Source of the DNA: Branchinecta lynchi
Taxonomy: Eukaryota; Arthropoda; Branchiopoda; Anostraca; Branchinectidae
Direction: 5' to 3'
Length of the DNA stretch: 64,000 nucleotides
Assembly: GCA_023053575.1 (NCBI GenBank)
Contig: JAKZAP010000020.1
Coordinates: forward strand, 19,649,998 to 19,713,997
The notes under the pieces were generated by a model that was given only the letters and a program-made list of their open reading frames with translations, was not told where the DNA came from and made no database searches. The position numbers and the translations under genes were made by a program. Of this stretch, positions 43,010 to 53,078 are shown piece after piece; position 1 is the stretch's first letter; every line of letters starts with the position of its first letter.

Positions 43010-43428
43010 GTCTCCTTTTTTTTTTATTTGCTTGGTTTGTTTCCCTTACGACTATATGAATAAAGAATAAGCCCCGCCCACTGCCAGGCCGTATGTTAGG
43101 CCTTACCGTGGGGCCACAAGAAATTAATGGTGTTTATTATTTCCCCTCGGTATTTCCCTCGGTAGCTCAGATGGTAGAGCGACTGCCTTGTAAGCAGAGG
43201 GTCCTGGGTTCAAATCCCGGCTGAGGAGCATTTTTGCCTATCAGTTCACTACTTATAAAAGGAAGTTTCAATTCAGTTTAAGTTTTATTCATAAAAATAA
43301 TAAACACCATTAATTTCTTGTGGCACCACCGTAAGGCCTAACATACGGCCTGGCAGTGGGCGGGGCTTATTCTTTATTCATATAGTCGTAAGGGAAACAA
43401 ACCAAGCAAACCAAAAAAAAAGGAGACA
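43010..43428. repeat. ~132-bp inverted repeat flanking a tRNA-Thr-like gene
   Basis: The left arm 43010-43141 and right arm 43297-43428 are almost exact inverted copies, including TTGCTTGGTTTGTTTCCCTT, GCCCCGCCCACTGCCAGGCC and AATTAATGGTGTTTATTATT. The spacer of 155 bp holds the tRNA-like gene. The right arm, read on the minus strand, continues into AATAAAACTTAAACTG, like a retroelement 3' end. The arms may therefore be two inverted insertions or one duplicated by template switching. Confidence 0.85.
43156..43228 (+). tRNA. tRNA-Thr(TGT), intact cloverleaf or tRNA-derived repeat
   Basis: Acceptor CCCTCGG / CTGAGGA pairs at six of seven positions (position 1 is C opposite A). The D arm is GCTC-AGATGGTA-GAGC. 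The anticodon stem is CTGC/GCAG with loop CTTGTAA, giving anticodon TGT. The T arm is CTGGG-TTCAAAT-CCCGG. The pol III A box (TAGCTCAGATGG) and B box (GGTTCAAATCC) are intact. CCA is not encoded, as expected in eukaryotes, and no T-run terminator follows closely (only TTTTT at 43231). The repeated flanks and end mismatch leave open a tRNA-derived repeat. Confidence 0.65.
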
Positions 43429-43582
43429 AAAAAGAAGAAGCAGAAAAGGAGAATAAAGACCTAACAAACTGACAAGAAAATTACACTAACGAACGATCTA
43501 CAATCAACAAAGTGCCATTGCCCCCCCCCCCCCCAAAAAAAAAGGAAAGTTTTTTTTTTTTAGTTTAATACTCTTTCTTCAA

Positions 43583-43672
43583 ACAATGTTCACAACGGAT
43601 ACGTCAGCTACGATTCTTCGTCAGCGATATTTCGGCCCTTCTTGGCAAGGGTCCTCGTCAGGCTGTCAATCC
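43583..43672 (-). ncRNA. Hammerhead-ribozyme-like repeat, CAGC/GCTG form
   Basis: Minus strand, 43665 to 43622: CAGC - CTGACGA - hairpin (GG-A-CCCTT with AAGGGCC around GCCAAG) - GAAATATC - GCTG. Compared with the copy at 41011, stem I has changed on both sides (GAGC/GCTC to CAGC/GCTG) and the residue before the stem is C instead of A, both allowed as H. Downstream GACGTATCCGTTGTGAACAT is shared with 24450. This is the best-preserved core in the window. Confidence 0.55.
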
Positions 43673-44199
43673 TCTGGTTCAACTTCGGGGAAGGAAACAA
43701 ACCTGTAATAAATAACTGAAGCTTCTACCGACTATAAATATCTTATTAAAAAACAAATAATTTAATAATTATAATTAAATAATAAATAATTATTTATATT
43801 TGATAATATATATTATATATATATTTTTTTTTGCCTACAATATATCACAACTTTATTAGAGAACGAACTTTCACAATATCAAACTGCCAAACTTTGTCGG
43901 TTTTTTTTTGCAGGTACATTAAAAATATTTAACCTTAATTCGCACTTGGGAGCGAATAAGGTCCAAGATGGATCTGTTATGTTTCATATATAGTCCTATG
44001 ATAATATCCGAAATGACCCGTAAGAATGAAACCCTGAAAAGCTAAAGCATGATATGGAATACATTCATCATTTAGGCTATTCAAGATTCCAAAGAATGCT
44101 GGTACAAAGCTCTTTCTATACCGCTCAGTTACCGCTCCGTTCTTGCATTGATGGGTTTTAACCGGGATTTTTTTAATTTTTTTTTAGATCGAGGTAATG
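43673..44199. other. Unassigned AT-rich sequence
   Basis: AT-rich, with a (TA)n stretch at 43795-43825. Nothing supported. Confidence 0.3.
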
Positions 44200-44575
44200 C
44201 AGTGTTTTCACGTACAGGAAAACTTGAACAGAATCCGATCTTCGTGACAAGATCATGTTTACACGCAGAGCGAAAAATATGAATTCTTCAAACCAGGAAA
44301 TCTGACAGAAATAAATTCACTAGTCAATAAAAAAAAAAGTTTGAAGAGTATTTATGACAGCAGTACTGATGACTGCTGCTGTCAAAAGCTAGTTAGACTT
44401 TTTTTTTCTTTTTACCAGCGTCGCCGACGAGATTCCTTTCAAGGAGATCGGAATTCCGTGAAAGGATTCTCGTCCCGCTAGACTTTTTTTCTAGTCGTCT
44501 TCACGAACGGAATCCTTTCGAGTCGACCGGAATTCCTTTCTACTCGACGGGATTTCTTGTCCGTGTAAATGCGAC
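44200..44575. mobile_element. Possible TIR element
   Basis: Left GTTTTCACGTACAGGAAAAC and right CTTGTCCGTGTAAATGC look like imperfect inverted ends, and the interior has inverted GGAATTCCG words. It directly abuts repeat I at 44582. Borders uncertain. Confidence 0.35.
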
Positions 44576-44581
44576 AGAATG

Positions 44582-44743
44582 CCTTGAACACGATCAGTGT
44601 TTGGTGCTTCCGGTCTGGAATGCCTGCCCGGATTTTCGGCACCATCATCACTTCCATATGGAAAAGATGAAATTTTGTCAACGTGATGATGAAAGTGCAG
44701 GAAATCCGGCCGGGAAATCCGGATCGTGTGTTCGCACTGTAAG
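44582..44743. repeat. Repeat I, copy 2
   Basis: Nearly identical to 37161-37324, from CCTTGAACACGATCAGTG to GGATCGTGTGTTCGCACTGT. The few differences are spread evenly, which suggests similar age. Confidence 0.7.
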
Positions 44744-45002
44744 CGAGGTCTTGGTGGAGCGGAAGTAGGAATTGAAAACGCGGTTGAGAATGCCGGTCAT
44801 TCCGTAACTTAGTACAAAGAGCAACACGTCTGGCTGCTAAGGTTGGGAGGCGGAATTCCTTGAGGAGGAGGAGGTTAGTTCCTCTTCCCTGACAGTAGAT
44901 AATTACAATTACAATTCAATTCGGTTTATTTATCCATAAATATCCGTAAATATCTTTTAAATTCTTGGGGCTCTCTTCTGGATGGTTTCAAGCAAATCAG
45001 AC

Positions 45003-45673
45003 TGATCAATCAATCAATCAATCATCGTATTTATTCCTAAATATCGGTTTCACGACATGATAACATAGGACTGTCAACTTAAACAACATATAATTGATAT
45101 ATATAATTCATTTTAAAACTTGTACGACTTCATAACTTGTAAAAAAATTAAACGGTATGTCAAACATAAAAATTATAAAATAGTAATACTAGATTAATTG
45201 TCAAAACATTATACGTGTCTTCACTTGTTAAAAAAATTCACAAAATATGGCACAAATGACTTAAGGAATCTATCAGAAGAGTGAGTAGGTGGGTTTTGAA
45301 GCGTTAATTTATTTGCCGTTCTGGTGCGCGCTTGTTCACCATTCTTTACTCCGTAGACAGGCAGAATACCCCTGTGCTTTTCTGTTGACAAGCACTTCCT
45401 TCCGAATTTCATGACTAAGTCATGGCGCCGTTCTGATAGAAGTTGTAATCCTAGTTCTCGGCTAGTTTCGTAATCAACGTATTCATATCCAAGTACTATT
45501 TTGCAGGCCCGTTTCTGGACGTTTTCTACTCTGCCATTTTGTTCTGATCTACCGTCAGGGAGTCTACTCATGTAGTGGGCAGGTAAAAGATGTGTAAAGG
45601 CGGAGGTGCTTTTGGCATGTAAACTTCGAAATAGTTCAAAGAGAAACAGAACCGCACTAGACTGCTTGAACAA
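45003..45673 (-). pseudogene. LINE reverse transcriptase, C-terminal fragment with (TGAT)n tail
   Basis: Minus frame of 150 codons with RVENVQKRACKIVLGYEYVD, RELGLQLLSERRHDLVMKFG and KCLSTEKHRGILPVY. The VQKRA--I-G, LGL--L--RR--L and KF/K-L blocks are typical of the region after the RT domain in CR1/Jockey/Rex-like LINEs. The 3' end at low coordinates reads GAATAAATACGATGATTG followed by TGAT repeats (45003-45025). It is 5' truncated with no palm motifs. A further retroelement tail may lie at 44897-45000. Confidence 0.82.
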
Positions 45674-46224
45674 GATTCATACAAATTTTTTTTTTTAATC
45701 TCTTTTGGCTCTGTATACAAGAGTTAAATTCAAGACCTGTTATTCACAAACTTGATTCATGAAAAATCTGGGTCCAGCTGCCAGGGGCGTCACTAGCCTC
45801 TTATCTTTGGGGGGGGGGGCGTCCAGTTTGTGCCGACGGACAACAAAAATTGTTACCCCATTTACCCCAGACTCAAGGAAAAACAATTGTTCTCACATCT
45901 GGCTTCTGGTGATGATAGGGGAGTGGATGTCATTTCTTATCGAAAACATAATTTCCTTTTTTCTTTTTTCTTGGGCTTTCCTGCAGTCAGAAGTATCAGC
46001 ATAAAGTATGTTAAGAGGGTCACAAGGTGTGTTCAAAAGAAATCTTCACGCATATAATAAAAATATGTTTTCAAACATCGCTTGACACTTGCAATCATTT
46101 ACGATGGCCTTGTATTCAACAATCAGTTTGCGAATTCTTATATAGGCTTACACTCGTAATTTTTTTTTTACTCACGAAGTACGCCTATGCTGCTTGAGCT
46201 TATTATGAGAAATCCACATTTGGC
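45674..46224. other. Unassigned sequence
   Basis: A G run lies at 45810-45819. No gene supported. Confidence 0.3.
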
Positions 46225-46377
46225 GGAAGTCTGGCCCACAAAGAGGTCTTTTTCGGGTAAGTCCGGCCCACAAAGAGGTCTTTTCCGGTAAGTCCGGTCC
46301 ACAAAGAGGTCTTTTTCCGGTAAGTCCGGCCCACAAAGAGGTCTTTTTCCGGAGGTCTTTTTCCGGTAAGTCCGGAC
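46225..46377. repeat. 32-bp minisatellite
   Basis: About four copies of GTCYGGCCCACAAAGAGGTC then TTTTTCCGGTAA, plus a partial copy of GAGGTCTTTTTCCGG. The repeat makes an apparent minus frame with EKDLFVDRTYRKRPLCGP repeats, a product of periodicity. Confidence 0.85.
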
Positions 46378-46947
46378 ACCCACCTAAGTCACGCAGCTAC
46401 AAAAATGTTTACACAAAGTCACTTTACACAAAATATGTGTGAATATTCTGGAGGAGTCACCTCACTTTCAAAGCTTCGAAAACCGATCGCAACTCCAAGT
46501 AAAACGACTTTTTATGATGTTCCTTACCTTCTGACCATACAAATCTTTGTCCTCAAATTTTTAAACTGTTGTACCTCGACACAGTAAAAACAATATCGAA
46601 ACTTCCTGACACTATTGCTAAGTTCTACCCTTACGGATGAAAAGAGGCTAGTCGGCCACATTAAATACACAAATCATAAATACAGGGAGGACTGGCCGGA
46701 CTTACCCTGTGGCCAGATTTTCCCCGGTTGTGAACTGTAAATGTGAACTGTCCAAAAAAAGAACGACTTCAATCTAATACGACTAGCCTCGTTTGCGATC
46801 CTGTGTACGACATAAAAAATGCGCACAAAGAAATCTTTTATACACGTTATTTTTATCATATTGTGACTAACGGATATTTGTTTGCAAATTAGGTTATCTG
46901 GGGTTAGTCTAATCTTCATTTACGATGGGTATTTACCACAGTTTTTT
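46378..46947. repeat. Unassigned, with diverged repeat J at 46725-46880
   Basis: TGTGAACTGTCCAAAAAAAG, GACTAGCCTCGTTTGCG and TTTATACACGTTATTTTTAT resemble 58010-58160 (ACGTGAACTGGCCAAAACAT, GACAAGCCTCGATTGCGG, TTTATACACGTCAGTTTATC). The two copies lie on either side of A copy 5. The rest is unrecognised. Confidence 0.5.
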
Positions 46948-47440
46948 ATGGCACTTGCCATTCAGCCAACTTCCCCGATCCGAGCATCGTGGGGGGAGTG
47001 GAAGGAGGGGGAATCCGGGATCTTGAGGTGTTTATAACTTTTGAACGGGTGATCGGATCTTAAAGCACAATGGACAGCTATTATGCTTTATTTTTTGTAA
47101 AATCCTTTGCAAATAAATATTTATAATGTCCCATAGATCGCGCTTCAACAATACGCCATTTTCTTGTTATCGCTTGCCGTTACCTCCGCGGCACCGGGGC
47201 GATTTACTTTTTCGAGCTCGTACTAACCCACCGCGGAAATTTCAAAAGGTCTGGGCAACGAGTGTAGAAAAGCAAAATAAATTGATCGATTGCCATGTGT
47301 TGCAAATCGATCAGGTGGTGTAGCTTGCTGGACTACTCAAGTATGTCTGATGAAATCCCAACCTTCAGTGTGCCAAAAAATGGTCTTTCATCATGGAACA
47401 GTGTTGTGACATTCACATCTTGGCACCTTTATTACAGGGT

Positions 47441-48786
47441 TGGAGGAGACTTGTGTGTGCATTAACCTCGCTGGTCTCTCTCAACCTTGTGGTTACGGTC
47501 CATGTTTCAGCAGAGCTTACCTACCTGGGGTAGTCATTTGGATTATTTTTGGTGAGTCTTCGATTGAAAAAATCTCTCAGTTATTTTCTCGCATCCTACA
47601 AAGTTATTGTAAATTTCTGTATTGTAAGTTATTTTCCCACTTAAATCTTGAAAGTTCTATTTACGTACAGGAGGGGTATCATACCTCGAACTTGTACAAC
47701 CTCGAAACTGGCCTAAAATGTTTGAAAGGAAAATTTCTGTCCTATCAAGGTCTTAAATATGAAGAAGGAAGTCCTGGATGACCTAGAACCTGTTTTGGAT
47801 TGCACAGAAGTTTCCTTGTAAGATTTGTAGTCCAAGTTCGAGGTTGGATACCTCTCAAGCAATTTTTTTTCGCTGTCAGAATCAAATCTTTTTGAAAAAA
47901 CAAGTTAAAAATTCTGTCCCATATAAAATGCTTGCAGAAAGCAAAATGATTATGGTAGGCTACAACCGTCTGGTAAGATTAATCTAGGGTGTTCCATTGT
48001 TGAAATCAATGGGATCTTTTATTTTCATCTGATTTTTTGTTTTCCAACCAGTAGCAAGAATCTCAGGTTAGGCACCAAAACAGGCCCTTGTTTAGCAGGC
48101 AATGCTCCATGCACAAGCAAGGCTCCATATACTGCGGTACCTAGCTTGATTCAATCATTCATTCACCATTTAATTCCAGCTTTGATTTTAAACTCTACGG
48201 TACATTATTTTCCTACTATTTGTTTGTTCTACAGAAATGTTAATCTAAAAAGTGTAATATAACACCTGTCCTAGTCAAATGGTTCTGACCACCAATAATT
48301 CTCTATAAATGGGACTATGCATCTTTTGCAAACTAAAAGCCCAACAAAATATTTTTCCTAACATTAGACAAAAGGAGTTGAATATACAGTATATTCGTTT
48401 CTAGGATTTGACTGTTCAGTGCGGTCTGTTGTGCTTCAGTACCGATCACTTGTACGGATTACCAGTGTTTTGACAACTTTCTTGCATGGTTGGAAGTAGA
48501 TTGACTCACTCAACTTTGAAGCAGCAATGTTCAGCCAGCCTTACCTGAACATTTGTCAGACCTGACGCACGTAATACATATCAGAGGCAAGTCATTGTGA
48601 CCAGCGATCCTCTAAGAATACAATCATAAAGTTTACCCCTCTATCAGTAAGCATATTATAGGTTTCTCAATGTTTGAAATTTCTAGTCATCTGATTGTTT
48701 GAAATTTCCAGGCTACAGTTGTAGCTACGGCAAATTATTGCAGTGTAGGACCAACCAAGGGAAATGGTACTCGCAATGGTAAGATT
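47441..48786. other. Cargo of the TTAA element with self-similar segments
   Basis: 47405-47535 resembles 49720-49850 (TTGCACCTTTGTTACAGGGT, GCTGGTCTCTCTAAATCTTG, GCAGAGCTTACCT). 48520-48620 resembles 49815-49905. 47640-47880 resembles 55600-55750 (GATCTAGGATAAATTTGGGA-type, GGTTGGATACCTCTCA). No gene recognised; the 113-codon frame at 47440-47781 matches nothing I know. Confidence 0.5.
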
Positions 48787-49086
48787 AGTTGCGTTTTTGC
48801 AGATACCATGGTCTCTGTTACCATGGTAACTGGAAACTGATGTTCGGTCATATCGCGAAGTGCCAAACTTCTTTCCCATCAAACTGCCAAATTTGATGAA
48901 AGTGAGATGACTTTTTCAGATACATGGTCGGACCGTGGTATGTGAATATCATGTACCACGATAACTGGCCAGATACCACCATTACTGCAAAAATGCCTTT
49001 TGACCGTGGTATCAGATACCACGATAACTGCAAAAACGACTTTAGACTGTGGTATCAGATACCATGGTATCTGCGAAAACAAAACT
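48787..49086. mobile_element. MITE with AGTTGCGTTTTTG ends, GATACCATGG group, copy 2
   Basis: Ends AGTTGCGTTTTTGCAGATAC and GTATCTGCGAAAACAAAACT, with ATT on both sides (48784-48786 and 49087-49089). The interior shares GATACCACGATAACTGCAAA and CCGTGGTAT words with 35923-36296. The right end is slightly decayed. It is nested inside the 9.4-kb element. Confidence 0.8.
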
Positions 49087-49318
49087 ATTGTATCTGGAGA
49101 GTCCACAAGAGCGAGGGAAGTTTACAACTCTTGAACACCCTAGTATGACCTAATAACTTGGCGGCAGCTGATGTGATTCTTGATGATGTTTAGCACTGCC
49201 CCTTGTCCCACATTAGAAGGTGCAGCTCAGATGTTTGCCTGCTACCGACACTGTCCCAATCCTGACAATCATCAGGAGGCTCATAAACTAGATCCGTCGA
49301 TAAAAAAAAGCTACTCCC

Positions 49319-49480
49319 AAACTTACCATCCATTTCAGTTCCTCTGGTCTAATCCCCACTTTAGAAAAGCAGTTTCCGACTTGCGCAACTTGATTTTCTT
49401 ATTTCCCAATCCACTCCGGAACTTACCATCCATTTCCTCTGGTCTAAGCCCCACTTTAGAAAAACAGTCCCCCCATGCCT
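49319..49480. repeat. ~110-bp tandem duplication
   Basis: ACTTACCATCCATTTC and CCTCTGGTCTAATCCCCACT followed by TTAGAAAAGCAGT recur after about 105-110 bp with small changes. Only two copies are visible. The region lies inside the TTAA element cargo. Confidence 0.7.
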
Positions 49481-50856
49481 CTTTGGCTAGGGTGTACCAC
49501 TTCAAAGAAGATGAATTCAGTACTCCACAGTTGAATCTCATGATCTTTTACGATCTTGGTCAAATCATAGTGACCAGTAACCCTTTGAGAATGGGACCAA
49601 GTCTATCTAGCTGTGTAACAATTTAGTAGTCTCTTTCTGATCATTGGGAACTTTTAGTCCTCTGTAGCTACTTGTACACTGTAGTCATCAAACATTCTGT
49701 TGTGCTTTGAAGCCTACCACATGGTGCCCATAGGAATGTTTTTGCACCTTTGTTACAGGGTCGGCTGTAGAATTGGGGTTTTATTTACGTTGCTGGTCTC
49801 TCTAAATCTTGTTGAGGATCAGCATTTCGCAGAGCTTACCTCAACATTCGCAGACCATACCGCCCTAATACGTATAAGAGGTTCTCTAAGAATGCAATCA
49901 GTAACAACAAGAATGAATCCTAGGGTGATGCCCTAAGAACTAGGCGACAGTTTGTGAATGACGAGCCCTTGGTGGCATTAGCATCGTAGCACCTTGCCTT
50001 ACACTAAAGGGTTGAGTTCAGCTCCGACATACATCAAGAGCTCATAAATTGGATTGGTCGAAATTACATTTTCTCAGAGGAGAAGTAGGCTATCTAATTT
50101 TGCTACACTGCTTTAGTAACACAGCAGCATACAATAAAGGCCAGTCTGACTGCTTACAAAGACATAAGATGGCAAGCAAATATACTTTAATTTATGCTAT
50201 AGCATACAATGAAGCATTGGAAGGAAAACTGTATTATTCTTTAGCTTAATCAGTTTTGAACATTCTCAACCCATTACGCTCCACTAAATGTTGTTCAATC
50301 CGGTGCATCCTTGACTCATGATGACCCAAATAGCTCTTCCAGTGTAGCTGGCGTCCAAGGGAATATGAGACACGCTTCTAAGTCTGACAGGGCCAGGCGT
50401 TTATGATCCTGCAATTAAAAACTTCAATTAGAACGTAAATTAATGTCTGAATATAGTTGGTTTATGATGTTGTTTCCGTATAGCAAACCCATCCTCTATT
50501 TCAACTACACAGCTCATCAAGCTTTCTATTCTCACTAAGCTGTGGACCATTGACGCACAAAAGATATGATCGTTGAATTGACACTTAGCACTCTTTGTTT
50601 CTGAACTAAGTCACATTCATATTTTCATCACAGCAAAAATTGTTCGAAAAAAAAATGCATTTTTTTTTTGTCTCAATATTTCACATTTCCAGACATGGTT
50701 AAGCCAAGTGCAACACACAAACCTGGGTTGTCAGCACTCAGCTCACAAACTCTACTGTACTTTGTAGGCTACTTGTACTTCTGCATGGAAAAGTTTCTTA
50801 TATGGGACCATTTTGACATCTTAACACTCATCATCCCTCCAGCTAAAGCTTGATTT

Positions 50857-52910
50857 GAATCCATCCTCTGTTCAAATCCATGGCCAAGGCAAGAAAAGAT
50901 GTAGGTATTGGACATTTCCGTCCAAAGACCAACTAATTTCGAACAAGAAAGGTCAAAAAATTAAAGAAGGCATTAATACTGTTTCTAAGAAGGACGCATT
51001 TTTAAATGATATCAGAAAAAAATCAAATACTCCATCCAAAATAGCAACTGCTTCTGAGCAAGAACGGTAATAAAATGAAAGAAGGCATAACAGATTTGTA
51101 TGCCAGTAAAGCGAACCTGGCCACATCAAAGCGAATCATATAAATCCATCCTCTGTTCTAATAAATCGCCAAGGCAAGAAAAGATTCCAATACTGAATAT
51201 TCCAATCTTAAATCGCAACTACTTTTGAACAAGAAAGGTCATAAAAAATTAAAGAAGACACTCAAACTCTTTGTAAGGAGGAGGAATTTTCTAACTGATA
51301 TTTTTCTAACGGGCCATACTCGGCATTTAAAGCGAGACAAACTTGCGGGTTAAGAAATTTCTAGTAAAGCAAAGGTGCGGTCTGAACACACCGAGGAAAC
51401 AATTAAGGCTGTACCGTTTGTTTGCAATGTTCAGAATATGAAGTTATTGGAGCCAGGGTTGGTGAAAACTGAATAAGTTTCAGTAGGGACGTTCTCTACC
51501 GCTAGGGGTGCTAGTATCGCTACTATACGAGTGTGTGTCAATATATGACTAAGTCCAAACACGCCGGCAAACCTCGAGAAGAACGAGAAAGGTCGGCCGA
51601 ATGACGGCTCAAATTCTGTATCAACCAATCAACGCGGTTCGTTGAGCCAGCTGTGGTGACGCTTTTGGCTCTTCCGCTAGGTACACGGTGATTCCTCATC
51701 GGAACGAAGAGTTAGACATCCAGAGTGTTTTGCCAAGTCTTGGCGCTACTCCCTAATGTTATTTTCGCAAACGGGCCATACTCGTAGCGCCGCCCACTAC
51801 GCTTGCCGTATTTAAAGCGAGACAAACTTGCGGGTTAAGAAATTTCTATTTAAAAAAAATAACACTATGGTATTCGCGCCAAGACCTATGCTTTCCGTGC
51901 TTTGCTAACGGGCCATACTCGTAGCGCCGCCCACTACGCTTGCGGCATTTAAAGTGAGACAAACTTGTGGGTTAAGAAATTTCTAGTAAATAGATATTCC
52001 TTCAGCAGAAGCTGACTGTGAATCATGTTTGACCGTGCAAAGCGGATAAGTCAACTACATTTTCTAGTAAAGCAAAGGTGCGGTCTGCACACAGAGAGGA
52101 AACAATTGACGCTACATCATTTTTTTGCAGTGTAATGAGAACGAATTTTCTAACTAAGAAATTAAATACTCTCATCTAAATAGCAACTGCCTCTGAGCAA
52201 GAAAGGTAGTAGAAATGAAAGAAGAGACTGAAAATGTGTGTGCAGATCACAGCAAGATAACACTAGGGAGTAGCGCCAAGACCTTTGCTTTCCATGCTTT
52301 GCAAACAGTCCATACTCGTAGCACCGCCCACTACGCTGGTGGCACTTGAAGTGAGACAAACTTGCAGGTTAAGGAATTTCTAGTAAAGGAAAGGTGCAGT
52401 CTGCACACATCGATGAAACAATTGAGGCTTTTTTGCATTTTTTTGCAATGTTCAGAATAGGAAGTTACCGGAGCCAGCGTTGGTGAAAACTGAATAAGGT
52501 TCAGTAGGGACATTCTCTACATTTACGGGTGCTAGTATCGCTGCTATTCGAGTGTGTGAATTTTGTCAAGTCTTGGTGCTACTTCCTAGTGTTATTTTGC
52601 TCTGGTGCGGATGAAAAAACTTTAAACATCAAACAAATCAAATCTCTAGCTTATACTTCTCACAAACCGATCCACTGTTCTGGTCAAGGATGAGGGCAAG
52701 AAAGATTTCAGATACTGAATATTCCATCTTAAACATCAACTAGTAACGAGCAAGAAAAGCAACACAAATTAATGGCGTTCAAATGTTTACAGGGAGTACG
52801 CATTTATAAACTGATATCCGAAATGTTGAAATATTCCCATCCTAAACAGCAACTACTTTCAAGCAAGAAAGATAATACAAATAAAACTCTTGATTATCTA
52901 CTGGCATAAT
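50857..52910. repeat. Diverged ~160-200-bp satellite units with D elements inserted
   Basis: Units start ATCCATCCTCTGTTCAAATC or similar (about 50860, 51147 and 52668) and contain GGCAAGAAAAGAT, ACTGAATATTCC, GCAACTACTTTTGAACAAG and AAGGTC-AAAATTAAAGAAG. Partial units lie at 52150-52240 and 52810-52900. Family D copies sit between units. No coding function is evident. Confidence 0.65.
51305..52604. mobile_element. Cluster of family D elements
   Basis: A complete copy lies at 52248-52604, with ends CACAGCAAGATAACACTAGG and CTAGTGTTATTTTGCTCTG. Partial copies lie at 51305-51543 plus 51730-51775, at 51768-51995 and at 51895-52130. All share GGGCCATACTCGTAGCGCCG, TTTAAAGCGAGACAAACTTG and GCAAAGGTGCGGTCTGCACA. 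A diverged copy of the 220-bp array unit lies at 51543-51730 inside the first copy. A fragment of the Penelope-type repeat (TTCAGCAGAAGCTGACTGTG, GTGCAAAGCGGATAAGTCAA) lies at 52006-52065. Confidence 0.75.
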
Positions 52911-53078
52911 ATTTACAACCACCAGTTACTTGGATGTTTTTTGAATGACCAAAGGTCATTTGGATAGAAAACCATTGAAGCCCTTGTAAGTTACGTGTTG
53001 GGTTAAAAACTTACCTATTGTGATTCTCTTCCAAGCCCTGCTGATTCCTGTAACAGTTATGATGACAGAGCCTCTATA

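Larger units (their letters stand above)
49850..53078. repeat. Segment duplicated at 60770-64000
   Basis: This 3.2-kb interval is repeated after the scaffold gap with an offset of 10,920 and then 10,922 bases. The differences I found are a 2-bp AC insertion in the second copy near 61431 and one C/G change (CTTGGCGCTACTCC against CTTGGCGGTACTCC). Both copies contain the same D elements and satellites. The match runs to the window end and starts exactly at the gap edge. Confidence 0.95.

Noticed and set aside
42827..43063. 78-codon frame containing SVAQMVERLPCKQRVLGSNPS
   Set aside because: This is the translation of the tRNA-like gene and its B box, a common artefact.
46168..46383. Repetitive protein with RPLCGPDLPEKDLFV units
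   Set aside because: A 32-bp minisatellite cannot keep one frame through every unit; the apparent repeat protein comes from array periodicity.
47440..47781. 113-codon frame as a possible transposase piece of the 9.4-kb element
   Set aside because: I see no DDE/DDD spacing or zinc-binding motif; the region is also partly repeated at 49720 without keeping the frame.
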